A DNA stretch of 64,000 nt from Lysobacter sp. CFH 32150 (GTDB lineage: Bacteria > Pseudomonadota > Gammaproteobacteria > Xanthomonadales > Xanthomonadaceae). The notes beneath the pieces were generated by a model, which made no database searches, was not told where the DNA came from, and was given only the letters and a program-made list of their open reading frames with translations. Position numbers and translations under genes: made by a program. This document shows positions 55,187 through 63,967 of the stretch, in pieces (within the stretch, counting starts at the first letter, position 1; every line of letters begins with the position of its first letter). The stretch lies in assembly GCF_022758295.1 (NCBI RefSeq), contig NZ_JALDWJ010000001.1, forward strand, positions 310,001 through 374,000, read 5' to 3'.

Positions 55187-56164
55187 ATGCAGCGCAGACA
55201 GTTCATGGGCATGGCGGCCGGCGCGTTGGCTGCCGGAGTACTGGGCGGCTACGCCACCCGCGCGGCCGCAGGCAACAGCGCGGCCGCCGGGGCAAGCATG
55301 CCGCTGGACGTCGCACAATTTCGCACCTTGCGGCGTTTCGCGAAGACCCGCTTTGGCGATATCGCGTACGTCGAACGCGGAACAGGCCCGGCCGCGCTGT
55401 TCCTGCACGCACATCCGCTCAACGGTTTCCAATGGCGCGGCGCGCTCGATCGCCTGTCGGAGCATCGTCGATGCATCGCGCCCGACTTCCTGGGGCTGGG
55501 GTACACGCGCGTCGCCGAGGAACAGGGCGTCGCCCCCGCTGCGCAGGCTGCGATGCTGATGGCGCTGCTGGACAAGCTCGGCATCCCCACCGTCGACATC
55601 GTTGCCAACGATAGTGGCGACGCCGTGGCACAGCTTCTCGCCGCCCGGCATCCGCAGCGCGTGCGGACCCTGTTGCTGACCAATGGCGACGAGGAGCACG
55701 ACAGCCCGCCGCCCACCCTGAAGCCGCTCCTCGCTCTGGCGCGTGCGGGAAAATCCACCGACGTCTTTCCTGGCTGGCTGGCGGACAAGGCCTCCGCCCG
55801 CGTTGGCTTTGGCGGTGCTGTCTATGCCGATCCCGCGATCCTCACCGACGAAGCGATCGATTACTACTTCTCGCCGTTGATCAGCTCGCTTGCACAAAGG
55901 GCGTTGGTGGATGCGACCTTGGTCGGCTTCGAGCCCAACCCGCTGGCAGGCATCGGGCCAGCGCTGAAGCGCTGCAAGGCGCCAACCCGGATCGTATGGG
56001 GCATGGCCGATACGATCTTTTCGCCGGATAGTCCAGATCGGCTGGATCGCAGTTTCGGCAATTCGCGCGGCGTGCGGCGGCTGGCCAACAGCAAGGCATT
56101 CTGGCCCGAGGAGCTTCCGGATGTGATCGCGGAGGAAGCAAGGCAACTGTGGGATGTCGCTTGA
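55187..56164 (+). CDS. Tat-exported alpha/beta hydrolase, haloalkane-dehalogenase-like
   Basis: 325 residues starting MQRRQFMGMAAGALAAG, a twin-arginine signal. Hydrolase body: ALFLHAHPLNGFQWRG (oxyanion strand with unusual HAHPL), PDFLGLGYTR, and a nucleophile elbow IVANDSGDAVAQLLAA, in which Asp replaces Ser, as in dehalogenases and epoxide hydrolases. Acid in VWGMADTIFSPD; the His is probably late in the chain but the C-terminal LPDVIAEEARQLW has none, so the triad is not complete by eye. ATG 55187 is used because GAGGAG abuts the ATG at 55181. Confidence 0.85.
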   Translation: MQRRQFMGMAAGALAAGVLGGYATRAAAGNSAAAGASMPLDVAQFRTLRRFAKTRFGDIAYVERGTGPAALFLHAHPLNGFQWRGALDRLSEHRRCIAPDFLGLGYTRVAEEQGVAPAAQAAMLMALLDKLGIPTVDIVANDSGDAVAQLLAARHPQRVRTLLLTNGDEEHDSPPPTLKPLLALARAGKSTDVFPGWLADKASARVGFGGAVYADPAILTDEAIDYYFSPLISSLAQRALVDATLVGFEPNPLAGIGPALKRCKAPTRIVWGMADTIFSPDSPDRLDRSFGNSRGVRRLANSKAFWPEELPDVIAEEARQLWDVA

Positions 56165-56206
56165 TGATGCATTCTGGTTCAAGCACGAGCATTAGCGGGC
56201 GAAGAC

Positions 56207-56623
56207 ATGGCAGCCAGGCACCCTGCTCCACCTCAGGCGTTCATCGACAAACTCAGGCTCGTGTGCCTCGACTTGCCGGAAGTCTGCGAGGAGTCTGCAT
56301 GGACTGGTACGCGCTGGTCCATCAGCAAGAAGAATTTTGCGCATGTCGTGATGATCGATGCGGGCTGGCCACCGGCGTACGCCCGGGTTGCCAAGTCCAC
56401 AGGACCACTCTGCGTGCTGACCTTCCGATCGCCGCGCCCCGCCGGTGACACGCCCCGTTTCGCGCGGCCGCCCTATTTCCTGCCGGGCTGGTGGCCGAAT
56501 ATCGTCGGCATGGTGCTCAACGCTGACACCGATTGGGACGAGGTCGAAAAGCTGATTGTCGCAAGCTATTGCGTGTTGGCTCCGAAGAAGCTGGGCGACT
56601 GGGTGATTGCCACTCGCGGTTGA
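56207..56623 (+). CDS. YjbR/MmcQ-like protein
   Basis: 138 residues. Small alpha/beta protein with FIDKLRLVCLDLPEVCEESAW, WSISKKNFAHVVMI, FARPPYFLPGWWPNIVGMVL and an ending SYCVLAPKKL, matching the YjbR / MmcQ DNA-binding-like family (CyaY-type fold). Its function is not settled. It lies 42 bp after the Tat hydrolase on the same strand. Confidence 0.85.
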   Translation: MAARHPAPPQAFIDKLRLVCLDLPEVCEESAWTGTRWSISKKNFAHVVMIDAGWPPAYARVAKSTGPLCVLTFRSPRPAGDTPRFARPPYFLPGWWPNIVGMVLNADTDWDEVEKLIVASYCVLAPKKLGDWVIATRG

Positions 56624-56691
56624 TCCTCGGGTTGTGTCCGCGGCGGAACCAGCGCAGGCTTTGCCCACCGGGACCCAAGGGAGCGCACGAC

Positions 56692-57198
56692 ATGCTGTCG
56701 GGAATGACGCCGTTCACGCTGTTCCATGTGGCATTGAGCCTGGTCGGCATCGTCGCCGGGCTGGTGGTGGTGAAAGGCCTGCTGCAATCGCAGCGCCTGC
56801 CGGGCTGGACCGCAGCATTCCTCTCCACCACGTTGGCCACCACGGTCACAGGATTCTTGTTCCCGTTCCATGGCTTCACTCCCGCACTGGGTGTCGGCGT
56901 TGTATCCGCCGCAGTACTCGCCCTGACCCTGATCGCCCTGTACGAACGACACCTCGCCGGCTCGTGGCGCTGGATCTACGTGGTGGGCGCGGTGGTATCG
57001 CTGTACCTCAACGTGTTCGTGCTGATCGTCCAGTCGTTCACCAAAGTGCCGGCACTGCACGTACTGGCACCGACGCAGCAGGAACCGCCGTTCGCCATCG
57101 TGCAGGGCGTAGTGTTGTTGCTGTTTGTGGCACTGGGCGTCCTCGCAGTACGTCGGTTCCGGCCCACTTCTCAGAGAGCGCAAGCCGCAACCGCTTAA
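56692..57198 (+). CDS. Four-helix membrane protein
   Basis: 168 residues with four membrane helices (FTLFHVALSLVGIVAGLVVV, AAFLSTTLATTVTGFLFPF, VGVVSAAVLALTLIALYE, WRWIYVVGAVVSLYLNVFVL, then IVQGVVLLLFVALGVLAVRR as a fifth). No family recognised. AGGGAG ribosome site 9 nt before ATG 56692; the open frame to 56533 is YjbR sequence in another frame. Confidence 0.8.
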   Translation: MLSGMTPFTLFHVALSLVGIVAGLVVVKGLLQSQRLPGWTAAFLSTTLATTVTGFLFPFHGFTPALGVGVVSAAVLALTLIALYERHLAGSWRWIYVVGAVVSLYLNVFVLIVQSFTKVPALHVLAPTQQEPPFAIVQGVVLLLFVALGVLAVRRFRPTSQRAQAATA

Positions 57199-57256
57199 GT
57201 CCGCCTTGCGCGATTACGCAGTGCCGATCAGTTCGGCACTGCGCATGGTGCCGCTC

Positions 57257-58012
57257 TCAGAACGTCACCTGCAAAGCCCCGACATGAAGCACCGTGCCTT
57301 GTCGTGGGTAGCGGGGATCGTCGCTGCGATATTCGCCATCGCCCAACGGATACGCACCCTCGGGCGGATCGGCGTCGTGCGCCAGCGACACGGCGCGGAA
57401 CACGGGGTCGCCTTCGCGCTGCGCCAGGCGTCCCTGGTGCCAGTCGCCCACCGTGCCGCCGTAATCCCAGTCCAGGCCACTGAATGTGATGGGTTTGCCG
57501 TTCAATGCGACCAGTGCGTCGAGCGTCATGCCCAGCCGCACACCGTTGTCCAGGTGCCAGCGCGAGTCCTTGCCGGACACGCGCATCGTCGCCAGGCCGC
57601 GCAGTTCCGCTTCGTCGCGCAGGAACAGTTCCGCACGGCGCTTCGGGTCATCGGCAAACAGAACGATGCCCTGTCCGGTTGCGCCCTCGGCACCGTCGAT
57701 CTGAGTCACCTGGACGTGAGCCGCACCGAACCTCGTGCGGAGATCGTCGAGCGTCACCGACCCGTGGAAGAACCCAGGCAACACATAGGTTTGATCCGAT
57801 GCCAGGTCCGCTGGGGTCGCATCCTGATCGTACTCGACGCCGGCCAGCGACGCGGAGCTAGAAGCGTCGAGCACTTCCTCATCCGGTTGAACCGGGGCAG
57901 TTGCGGCAGCAGGTGGATCGACGGATGACGCCTTGTCGGGCGTGCAGGCCGAAAGCATCACTGTGGCGACTACGCACGCTGGCAAGCCAGAACGGATGAT
58001 GTGCAGCGTCAT
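57257..58012 (-). CDS. Hypothetical lipoprotein
   Basis: 251 residues. Lipoprotein signal VVATVMLSAC (Cys23), then an Ala/Pro/Asp linker. The C-terminal part (FGAAHVQVTQIDGAEG, FADDPKRRAELFLRDE, WHLDNGVRLGMTLDALVALNGKPI, FSGLDWDYGGTVGDW) is compact and resembles the BLIP-like / SmpA-type beta fold, as RLGMTLDAL is typical of those proteins. No function known. Start 58012 has AAGGA 6 nt upstream; the frame is open far upstream without coding character. Confidence 0.8.
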   Translation of the reverse strand: MTLHIIRSGLPACVVATVMLSACTPDKASSVDPPAAATAPVQPDEEVLDASSSASLAGVEYDQDATPADLASDQTYVLPGFFHGSVTLDDLRTRFGAAHVQVTQIDGAEGATGQGIVLFADDPKRRAELFLRDEAELRGLATMRVSGKDSRWHLDNGVRLGMTLDALVALNGKPITFSGLDWDYGGTVGDWHQGRLAQREGDPVFRAVSLAHDADPPEGAYPLGDGEYRSDDPRYPRQGTVLHVGALQVTF

Positions 58013-58152
58013 GTGCTGTCCTTGTACTGGTGTTGTCATCGAGCGAAACACGTTGATCATGCAGCCATGAAGTGATGGCATCTCAAGACCGTATACGTAT
58101 TTGCGCAGTAGAAGCAGCCATTCGCGATCGAACCGATGCGATCCGAGTGGGA

Positions 58153-58620
58153 TCAGTGCCCCAACGCCGCCACTAGCGTCCAACAGGTCATGAAGACCAG
58201 GATCAGTGAGCCCACGGACCAGAACGTGGCGCGGGTTTCGTGGTTGCGGGCCGTGAGATACGCGGCGAAATGCAGCAGGCGCGACACCACGTAGCCGTAA
58301 AGCAGCACGCGCGCCAGCAACAGCGATGGGTCGGTCAGAACGAACAGGAACCCGGCGGCGAGGAAGAAAGGCAGGCTCTCGAGGTCGTTCTGCTGGATGC
58401 GGCGGATGCGTTCGACGCGATCGTCGGGTGCGAGTTGCTCCGGCTTCGGGTCCGGATTGAACGGTGTCTTGCGCAGGTCCTCCGGAGCGCGGAAGCCGCC
58501 TTTCACCTGGATCATGCGCGCGACGGTCAGCCAGGACATGCTCACCGCCTTGAGGATCATCAGCGATGCCGCGATGACGTAAGTGGCAAACAAAGGGTTC
58601 TGCAGGTTCAGCTTGTCCAT
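58153..58620 (-). CDS. MAPEG-family membrane protein
   Basis: 155 residues, four membrane helices. The signature VERIRRIQQNDLESLPFFLAAGF (Glu-x2-Arg-x2-x-Gln-Asn-x2-Glu) is the glutathione-binding loop of the MAPEG family; ARVLLYGYVVSRLLHFAAYL and a C-terminal WSVGSLILVFMTCW helix follow. Resembles microsomal GST1 / prostaglandin E synthase. Membrane detoxification of lipophilic or peroxide substrates with glutathione is likely. Start 58620 is chosen because the preceding reading frame is TPR-gene sequence. Confidence 0.92.
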   Translation of the reverse strand: MDKLNLQNPLFATYVIAASLMILKAVSMSWLTVARMIQVKGGFRAPEDLRKTPFNPDPKPEQLAPDDRVERIRRIQQNDLESLPFFLAAGFLFVLTDPSLLLARVLLYGYVVSRLLHFAAYLTARNHETRATFWSVGSLILVFMTCWTLVAALGH

Positions 58621-58705
58621 GGTTTCGATCCCGGAGTCGGCTTCGATGTGGCGGATGGACACGTGATCGCCGGGTCGGGAGCAGCATCGTCGGCCCGATG
58701 CGCAT

Positions 58706-60346
58706 TCACTGCGGAAATCCGATCTTGCGCACGAGTGCGGTGTAACGCGGATCGTCCTTGATTCGATCCAGCAGCAGATCGCCGCGGATTCTCGCAATGC
58801 CAGTGTCGCGCTCCGCACAGGCGCGCTCCAGCCATTCGAAGGCCGCATCCTTGTCGCCACGCCATGCATGCACCTGGGCAATCTGGAACAGGAAGCCGGT
58901 GGCGTATTTCGATTCGAGTTCGGCGAGTGCGGCCTGCGATTCGCGCTCGTGGCCCAGCGTGTACTCGGCCATGGCGATGCCGGACTGGCTGAATGCAGCG
59001 CCGGCCAGGCGGAAATGCGCCAGTGCCTCTTTGGTCCGGCCCTGCACGAGTTCCAGGCAACCAAATTCGTGGCGGGTGAAACTCGAGTCCGGACTGATCT
59101 CCAGCGCGCGCTCGAATCCGACGCGGCCTTCGTCGGCACATCCGAGTCGCCCGAGGACCGCGCCCCACAACATCCACGCCAGCCACGACAGCGGATCGGC
59201 ATCGATCGCCCGGCGGAGTGTCGCGACCGCCTCGTCGGTACGCTGCAGGTTGTTCAGCACCAGCGCATGCATGATCAGCACGTCGGACTTGTTCGGCTCG
59301 AGCGCCAACGCCTTCTGGAAATCCGCCTCGGCGCCGTTCCAGTCCCAGAACTGGGCCATGCGCAGGCGCCCGCGGATCACATAACCGTCGGCAAGGTCGG
59401 GCGCCAACGTAATCGCCCTCTCCGCCGTAGCCAGCGCTTCGAGCTTGCCAGCCGACCGCGCAGCCGCGCCCGGAGCGAAATCGGCGACGGCGCTTTGCGC
59501 GCTGGCGAGCGCCGCCTGCGCCGCGCCATAGCCCGGATCGAGCGCAGTGGCGCGTTCGAACGCGACGAGGGCACGCTGGTAGTCGTCGTAGCGTCCACGG
59601 CGAAAGACATTCTGCCCCAGCAGGTACTGGTCGTAGGCTTCGGTGTTGCCGGTGCGATGCGCGTTGGTCACCTGCTGGCTTGATAGCAGCTTCACCTTGA
59701 GCGCTGCGACCACGGCGTTGGCGATCCCGTCCTGCACCTGGAACACGTCGACCAGCTCGCGGTCGTAGGTCTGCGACCACAGATGCGAACTGTCGACGGC
59801 ACGGATCAACTGGGCGGTGATGCGCAAGGTGTTACCGGATTTGCGTACGCTGCCCTCGAGCACGGTAGCGACGTTCAGCGCCCTGGCGATCGTCGCGACG
59901 TCGGCGGCCTTGCCCTTGAACGAGAATGACGAGGTGCGCGCGATCACCCGCAGCTGCGGCAATTGCGCGAGCAGATTCAGCAGCTCCTCGGACAGCCCGT
60001 CGGAAAAATATTCCTGGTCCTGGTCCTCGCTCATGTCGACGAACGGCAAGACCGCGATCGACTGGTCGGTGGCGATCGAACCGACAAACTTCTTCGATTC
60101 GGAGCGATCGTTTTCGATTTCGCGTCGCCAGCCGCGCGGCGTCCACTCGTAGAACCACGACAGGACCAACGCGAACGGGAATCCGATCACCACCGCGGCG
60201 ATCACCAGTCGCACCACCCAGCCGGGGACGTCGTAGAACGGCAAGACCTGCGTAGCGACCTGCACCAGCAGCCAGCCGGCCGCCAGGTAAAAGGCCATCG
60301 CGCCGAAGACGTTGCGGCGTTTGAGCTCGGCGAAAAATGATCGCAT
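58706..60346 (-). CDS. FlgO-like domain and TPR protein with membrane anchor
   Basis: 546 residues. N-terminal MRSFFAELKRRNVFGAMAFYLAAGWLL and a second helix (VVRLVIAAVVIGFPFALVLSWFYEW) anchor the protein. Then comes the TolB N-terminal / FlgO-like domain (SIAVLPFVDMSEDQDQEYFSDGLSEELLNLL, VIARTSSFSFKG, VATVLEGSVRKSG, SHLWSQTYDREL) followed by seven or so TPR repeats (about 220-510). Architecture is common in Lysobacterales, often tied to adenylate-cyclase-like signal proteins, but no catalytic domain is present here. Role unknown. Confidence 0.88.
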   Translation of the reverse strand: MRSFFAELKRRNVFGAMAFYLAAGWLLVQVATQVLPFYDVPGWVVRLVIAAVVIGFPFALVLSWFYEWTPRGWRREIENDRSESKKFVGSIATDQSIAVLPFVDMSEDQDQEYFSDGLSEELLNLLAQLPQLRVIARTSSFSFKGKAADVATIARALNVATVLEGSVRKSGNTLRITAQLIRAVDSSHLWSQTYDRELVDVFQVQDGIANAVVAALKVKLLSSQQVTNAHRTGNTEAYDQYLLGQNVFRRGRYDDYQRALVAFERATALDPGYGAAQAALASAQSAVADFAPGAAARSAGKLEALATAERAITLAPDLADGYVIRGRLRMAQFWDWNGAEADFQKALALEPNKSDVLIMHALVLNNLQRTDEAVATLRRAIDADPLSWLAWMLWGAVLGRLGCADEGRVGFERALEISPDSSFTRHEFGCLELVQGRTKEALAHFRLAGAAFSQSGIAMAEYTLGHERESQAALAELESKYATGFLFQIAQVHAWRGDKDAAFEWLERACAERDTGIARIRGDLLLDRIKDDPRYTALVRKIGFPQ

Positions 60347-60427
60347 CCGCCCTCCCCTGGCCTCGGTGGCTACCGAGTCATCATAAATGACGGCTGATCA
60401 ACACAGCAGCGGTCAAGGACCACCGCT

Positions 60428-60817
60428 TCAGCTCCTAAATGGCAACGGCTCGCCATCGAGGTCCTCGTATGCCGCCTGCTTGAATCGCGGCGAGCAGATG
60501 GCGAGGAAGACCAGATCCCCTTGGCCGATGTTGGCGATCCGTTGCGGGCACGCCGGTGGAATGAGTACTACATCGCCCACGCTCACCTCCTGCGGCAGAA
60601 GGCTGCCGACCTCGACGCGGCCCCTGCCCTCGATGATGACGTAACGCTCCGTTGTACCCACCAGCCGGTGCCACCGCGTGGTCACACTTGGCGCGACGCG
60701 CGCCCTGGCGATCGATACCTCCGGGTCATCCGGCGTGTTGGACAACTCGATGATGTAGCACTGCTCGGGTGTGTAGAACTCCGCCCCGGCATCGATGCTT
60801 CTGATGGTTTCCTTCAT
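60428..60817 (-). CDS. Cupin-fold protein
   Basis: 129 residues, one cupin barrel. Motif 1 region VTTRWHRLVGTTERYVIIEGRG (His ahead of the Glu-Arg-Tyr-Val-Ile turn) and motif 2 VLIPPACPQRIANIG. Only one of the usual three His is visible, so metal-binding is uncertain. Similar to the barrel of mannose-6-phosphate isomerase type II. Divergent from the SRPBCC gene at 60896. Confidence 0.85.
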   Translation of the reverse strand: MKETIRSIDAGAEFYTPEQCYIIELSNTPDDPEVSIARARVAPSVTTRWHRLVGTTERYVIIEGRGRVEVGSLLPQEVSVGDVVLIPPACPQRIANIGQGDLVFLAICSPRFKQAAYEDLDGEPLPFRS

Positions 60818-60895
60818 TCACCCTCCAGCCGTCTGTTCCCACCACTCGTGCGTCACGTGGACGGGAGTATGGTCGGCGCTTCCTGGAGGTGCATG

Positions 60896-61393
60896 ATGAC
60901 CGACAACACCGATCGCATCGAGAAACAAACCCTGCTGCATGCCCCGCGTGTACGCGTCTGGCAGGCCATCAGCGAGCCGGCACGATTCGGCCACTGGTTT
61001 GGCGTCCAGTTCGACGATGACCGTTTCATCCCGGGTGGCCACATCACCGGCACCATCGAGCCGACACTTGTGGACCCCGAGATCGCCAGGATGCAGGAGC
61101 CCTACCGCGGCACCGCGTTCAATGTCGACGTCGAACGGATCGTGCCGCTGAACCTGTTGTCGTTCCGCTGGCATCCCGGTGCGGCCGATCCGAAGTTCGA
61201 CTACTCGCAGGAGCCCACCACCCTGGTCGAGTTCGGACTGGAGGACGCCCCCGACGGCACGCTGCTTACCATCACCGAGTCCGGCTTCGACCAGCTCCCG
61301 CCCGCGCGTCGCGCCGAGGCCTACGCCTCCAACGAGGGTGGCTGGCAGGCGCAGCTCAAGCTGATCGACAAGTACCTGGCGAAGGCTGCGTAG
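60896..61393 (+). CDS. SRPBCC (AHSA1-like) protein
   Basis: 165 residues. START-domain-like fold: IEKQTLLHAPRVRVWQAISEPARFGHWFGVQFDDD, TIEPTLVDPEIARM, NLLSFRWHPGAADP, TLVEFGLEDAPDGTLLTITESGFDQLPPAR, WQAQLKLIDKYL. It is of the polyketide-cyclase / Aha1 type with unknown ligand. Two ATGs in tandem (60893 and 60896): 60896 has GGAGG at a 6 nt spacing and is used. Ends 26 bp from the stop of the convergent isoamylase. Confidence 0.9.
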   Translation: MTDNTDRIEKQTLLHAPRVRVWQAISEPARFGHWFGVQFDDDRFIPGGHITGTIEPTLVDPEIARMQEPYRGTAFNVDVERIVPLNLLSFRWHPGAADPKFDYSQEPTTLVEFGLEDAPDGTLLTITESGFDQLPPARRAEAYASNEGGWQAQLKLIDKYLAKAA

Positions 61394-61418
61394 CAGGCGT
61401 GGCGCCTGCTCCGGTTGC

Positions 61419-63746
61419 TCACTTGGCGATCAACAGCAACAACGAGCGGCCCTGCACGCCATAGATCGTGTACTCGCCTCCGATCAACGCTTCGGAGCCG
61501 GGGACGACGACCGTGTCCGGACCTTCGTTCCAGGTAGCCGTGTCGGTCACGCGGTACCACTGCTTGCCGGCGCCGGGCCAGGGCAAGGTGAAGTTCACGT
61601 TGCCGGACCATCCGTTGTAGGCCACGTAGATCGCGCTGGCGGAATCGCCGAGCTCGCTGCCGTCGATGCGCCACGCGATGGCGTGGTTGTTCGCGTTGGT
61701 GAAGTAGGCAGTGTCGGCCTGCGCACCGTCGGGTTTGAACCAGCGCAGCTGCTCCATCACGTTGCCGTTGTTGTCGGCGCCCGAGTAGAAGTTCGCCGGG
61801 CGCAGCGCCGGATGCGCCTTGCGGAACGCGATCAGGCGTTGGGTGTAGGTCTCATGGTTGGCCTCGATGGTGTCGCGGGTCCAGAAGAGCCAGTTGGCGG
61901 GCGAATCCAGGTTGTAGACGTTGTTGTTGCCGAACTGCGTGCGCAGCGCTTCGTCGCCGCCGGTGATCATCGGGATGCCGGCACTCAGCATCAGGAACGC
62001 CAGGCCCGTGCGCGCGGCCTTGCGTTGGTCGACGACAACGCCGCCCTGGTCCCAGCTGATGTTGTTGTCCTCGCCACCATCGGACGGTCCGTAAGGCCAC
62101 GGCTGGTTGTTCTGCTTGGTGTTGTAGGCATACAGGTCATTCAAGGTGAAGCCATCGTGCGCGACCATGAAGTTGACCGAGTGCCACGGCTTGCGGCCGT
62201 CGTCGCCGTAAAGATCCGAAGACCCGGCGAAACGGTTGGCGAGCTCCGCTGGCGGCACCGCCTCCACGCCCATCTTGTTCTGCTTCTTGCGCAGCGAGTC
62301 GCGATAGATGCCGTTCCACTCGGCCCACCCGGAGGGGAAACCACCCACCTGGTACGAGTTGCCGCCGATCGCCCACGGCTCGGCGATCAGGTCGATGCCC
62401 GAGCCGCCACCTGCAGCGCGCGGCGGCAGTTCGGCCACGATGCGGTTAAGCGCATTGCCGGAATCCATCTTGTCGAAGTTGAAGCAGCCGTGCTGGCAGG
62501 TGTTGCCCAGCACCGATGCCAGGTCGAAGCGGAACCCGTCGACGCCGAGGGTGTCGCGCCAGTAGGCGAGCGAATCGACGATCAGGTTCTGCGCGATGGA
62601 ATTGCGGGTGTTGTAGTTGCCGCCGACGCCGGTGTTGTCCCACGAGTACTGGAGGTCGTTGGTGAGCGAGTAATAGGTCGGGTTGTCGAGGCCGCGCCAT
62701 GACAACAGGTTGTACACCGTGAGGCCATCGGTACCGCCCCACGCCCCGCCTTCGCCGGAGTGGTTGTAGACCACGTCGATGTAGACCTTGATGCCGACAT
62801 CATGGAAGGCCTTCACCATCGCCTTCCATTCACGGGTGGGTCCGCCAGGCGTCTTGTCCGACGAATAGCGGCGGTCAGGTGCGAAGTAGTTCAGCGTCAT
62901 GTAGCCCCAGTAGTTGTCTCCGGTGGTGGAGGTCGGGTCGACGTCGTTGGTGTCGTTCTGGGTTTCCTGCACCGGCAGGAACTCGACCGCGGTGATACCG
63001 AGGCTGGCGAGGTACGGCGCCTTGAGTGCGGCGCCGGCATAGGTGCCGCGCAACGACGACGCCATCGCGGTGTCATCCTTGGTCAGGCCGCGCACATGCA
63101 CTTCGTACACCACGTCGTCCTTCAGCGCGCGCGTGGGCTTGGTGCCGTTGGAGGTGGTGATCGGCGCCAGCACGATGCCCTTGGGCGCACACGTGCCGCT
63201 GTTCTTGTTGCGATGCGTCGCACCGCTGGCGTAGATCGTGCCGTCGGCGCAGGCCGCGGTGTTCGGATCCTGGCTGATCTCAACCGCGTACGGATCGATC
63301 AGCAGTTTGTTCGGGTTGAAGCGATTGCCGCTGGCGTCGATGTCGGTGATGAAGCCGATGCCGCTGCCTTTGGTCCAGGTGCTGTTGTACGGCCAGTTCG
63401 GGCCCCAGGCGCGATAACCGTAGTAGACGGTGCCGGTGATGCCGTAGGTGTTCTGGAGCGTCGCCACCGATGCGGTCTTCGACCAGACGTTGGTGGCGGC
63501 GTCCTTGGTCAGCACGTAGCGCACCAGCTCCTGCGCGCCTGAGGGCGTCTTGTAGATCCATACCTCGATGCGCGTGGCGCGCGAGGAATAGACCCGAAAG
63601 GTGATGTTGCTCTGGGTCCCGTCGTACTTCGCCCCGAGGTTCTGGGCATTGATCGCCGCCCGCACGGCAGGCGCCGGCGCGAACAGGAACACGAACACCA
63701 GCAACAGGCCACCCACACTGCCGAACAGACGCATCAGGTCTCGCAT
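61419..63746 (-). CDS. Secreted isoamylase (GH13 debranching enzyme)
   Basis: 775 residues, close in length to the Pseudomonas amyloderamosa isoamylase. Signal peptide (GGLLLVFVFLFAPAPAVRAA), N-terminal CBM48-like region (ITFRVYSSRATRIEVWIYK), and then the GH13 barrel: VYEVHVRGLT, nucleophile Asp408 in GVDGFRFDLAS, acid Glu456 in LIAEPWAIGG and the third carboxylate Asp531 in MVAHDGFTLND. C-terminal beta domain ends GRSLLLLIAK. It cleaves alpha-1,6 branches of glycogen or amylopectin outside the cell. A chitinase and an endonuclease in the window are also secreted. Single gene. Confidence 0.95.
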   Translation of the reverse strand: MRDLMRLFGSVGGLLLVFVFLFAPAPAVRAAINAQNLGAKYDGTQSNITFRVYSSRATRIEVWIYKTPSGAQELVRYVLTKDAATNVWSKTASVATLQNTYGITGTVYYGYRAWGPNWPYNSTWTKGSGIGFITDIDASGNRFNPNKLLIDPYAVEISQDPNTAACADGTIYASGATHRNKNSGTCAPKGIVLAPITTSNGTKPTRALKDDVVYEVHVRGLTKDDTAMASSLRGTYAGAALKAPYLASLGITAVEFLPVQETQNDTNDVDPTSTTGDNYWGYMTLNYFAPDRRYSSDKTPGGPTREWKAMVKAFHDVGIKVYIDVVYNHSGEGGAWGGTDGLTVYNLLSWRGLDNPTYYSLTNDLQYSWDNTGVGGNYNTRNSIAQNLIVDSLAYWRDTLGVDGFRFDLASVLGNTCQHGCFNFDKMDSGNALNRIVAELPPRAAGGGSGIDLIAEPWAIGGNSYQVGGFPSGWAEWNGIYRDSLRKKQNKMGVEAVPPAELANRFAGSSDLYGDDGRKPWHSVNFMVAHDGFTLNDLYAYNTKQNNQPWPYGPSDGGEDNNISWDQGGVVVDQRKAARTGLAFLMLSAGIPMITGGDEALRTQFGNNNVYNLDSPANWLFWTRDTIEANHETYTQRLIAFRKAHPALRPANFYSGADNNGNVMEQLRWFKPDGAQADTAYFTNANNHAIAWRIDGSELGDSASAIYVAYNGWSGNVNFTLPWPGAGKQWYRVTDTATWNEGPDTVVVPGSEALIGGEYTIYGVQGRSLLLLIAK

Positions 63747-63913
63747 CGCAGCACTCCCTGGAAGTCGAACGCGCGCAACACCCCCTGCGCCGACGCACTA
63801 TGCCCCGGTGTGCAGGTGCACCATTCGGGAAAGCGCACCTATGCATTCGTATTCATTGTGATCGGTAGCAACAATCACTGCAGTCCCGCAGGGCGGGCTC
63901 AAGCGCTGTCGCA

Positions 63914-63951
63914 GGGCGCCATCCCGAAGGAAGTTCCTCGGGATGGCGCCC
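63914..63951. terminator. Strong rho-independent-like hairpin near the right edge
   Basis: GGGCGCCATCCCGA (63914-63927) pairs perfectly with TCGGGATGGCGCCC (63938-63951) around a 10 nt loop. It lies 17 bp past a minus-strand stop codon at 63968, so it probably ends a leftward gene entering from the right edge. Confidence 0.75.
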
Positions 63952-63967
63952 CACGCTGCGACTCGTC

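Noticed and set aside
57257-58705. Single 482-residue gene running upstream of the lipoprotein
   Set aside because: The true start is at 58012; the upstream part is the MAPEG and TPR genes read in the wrong frame.
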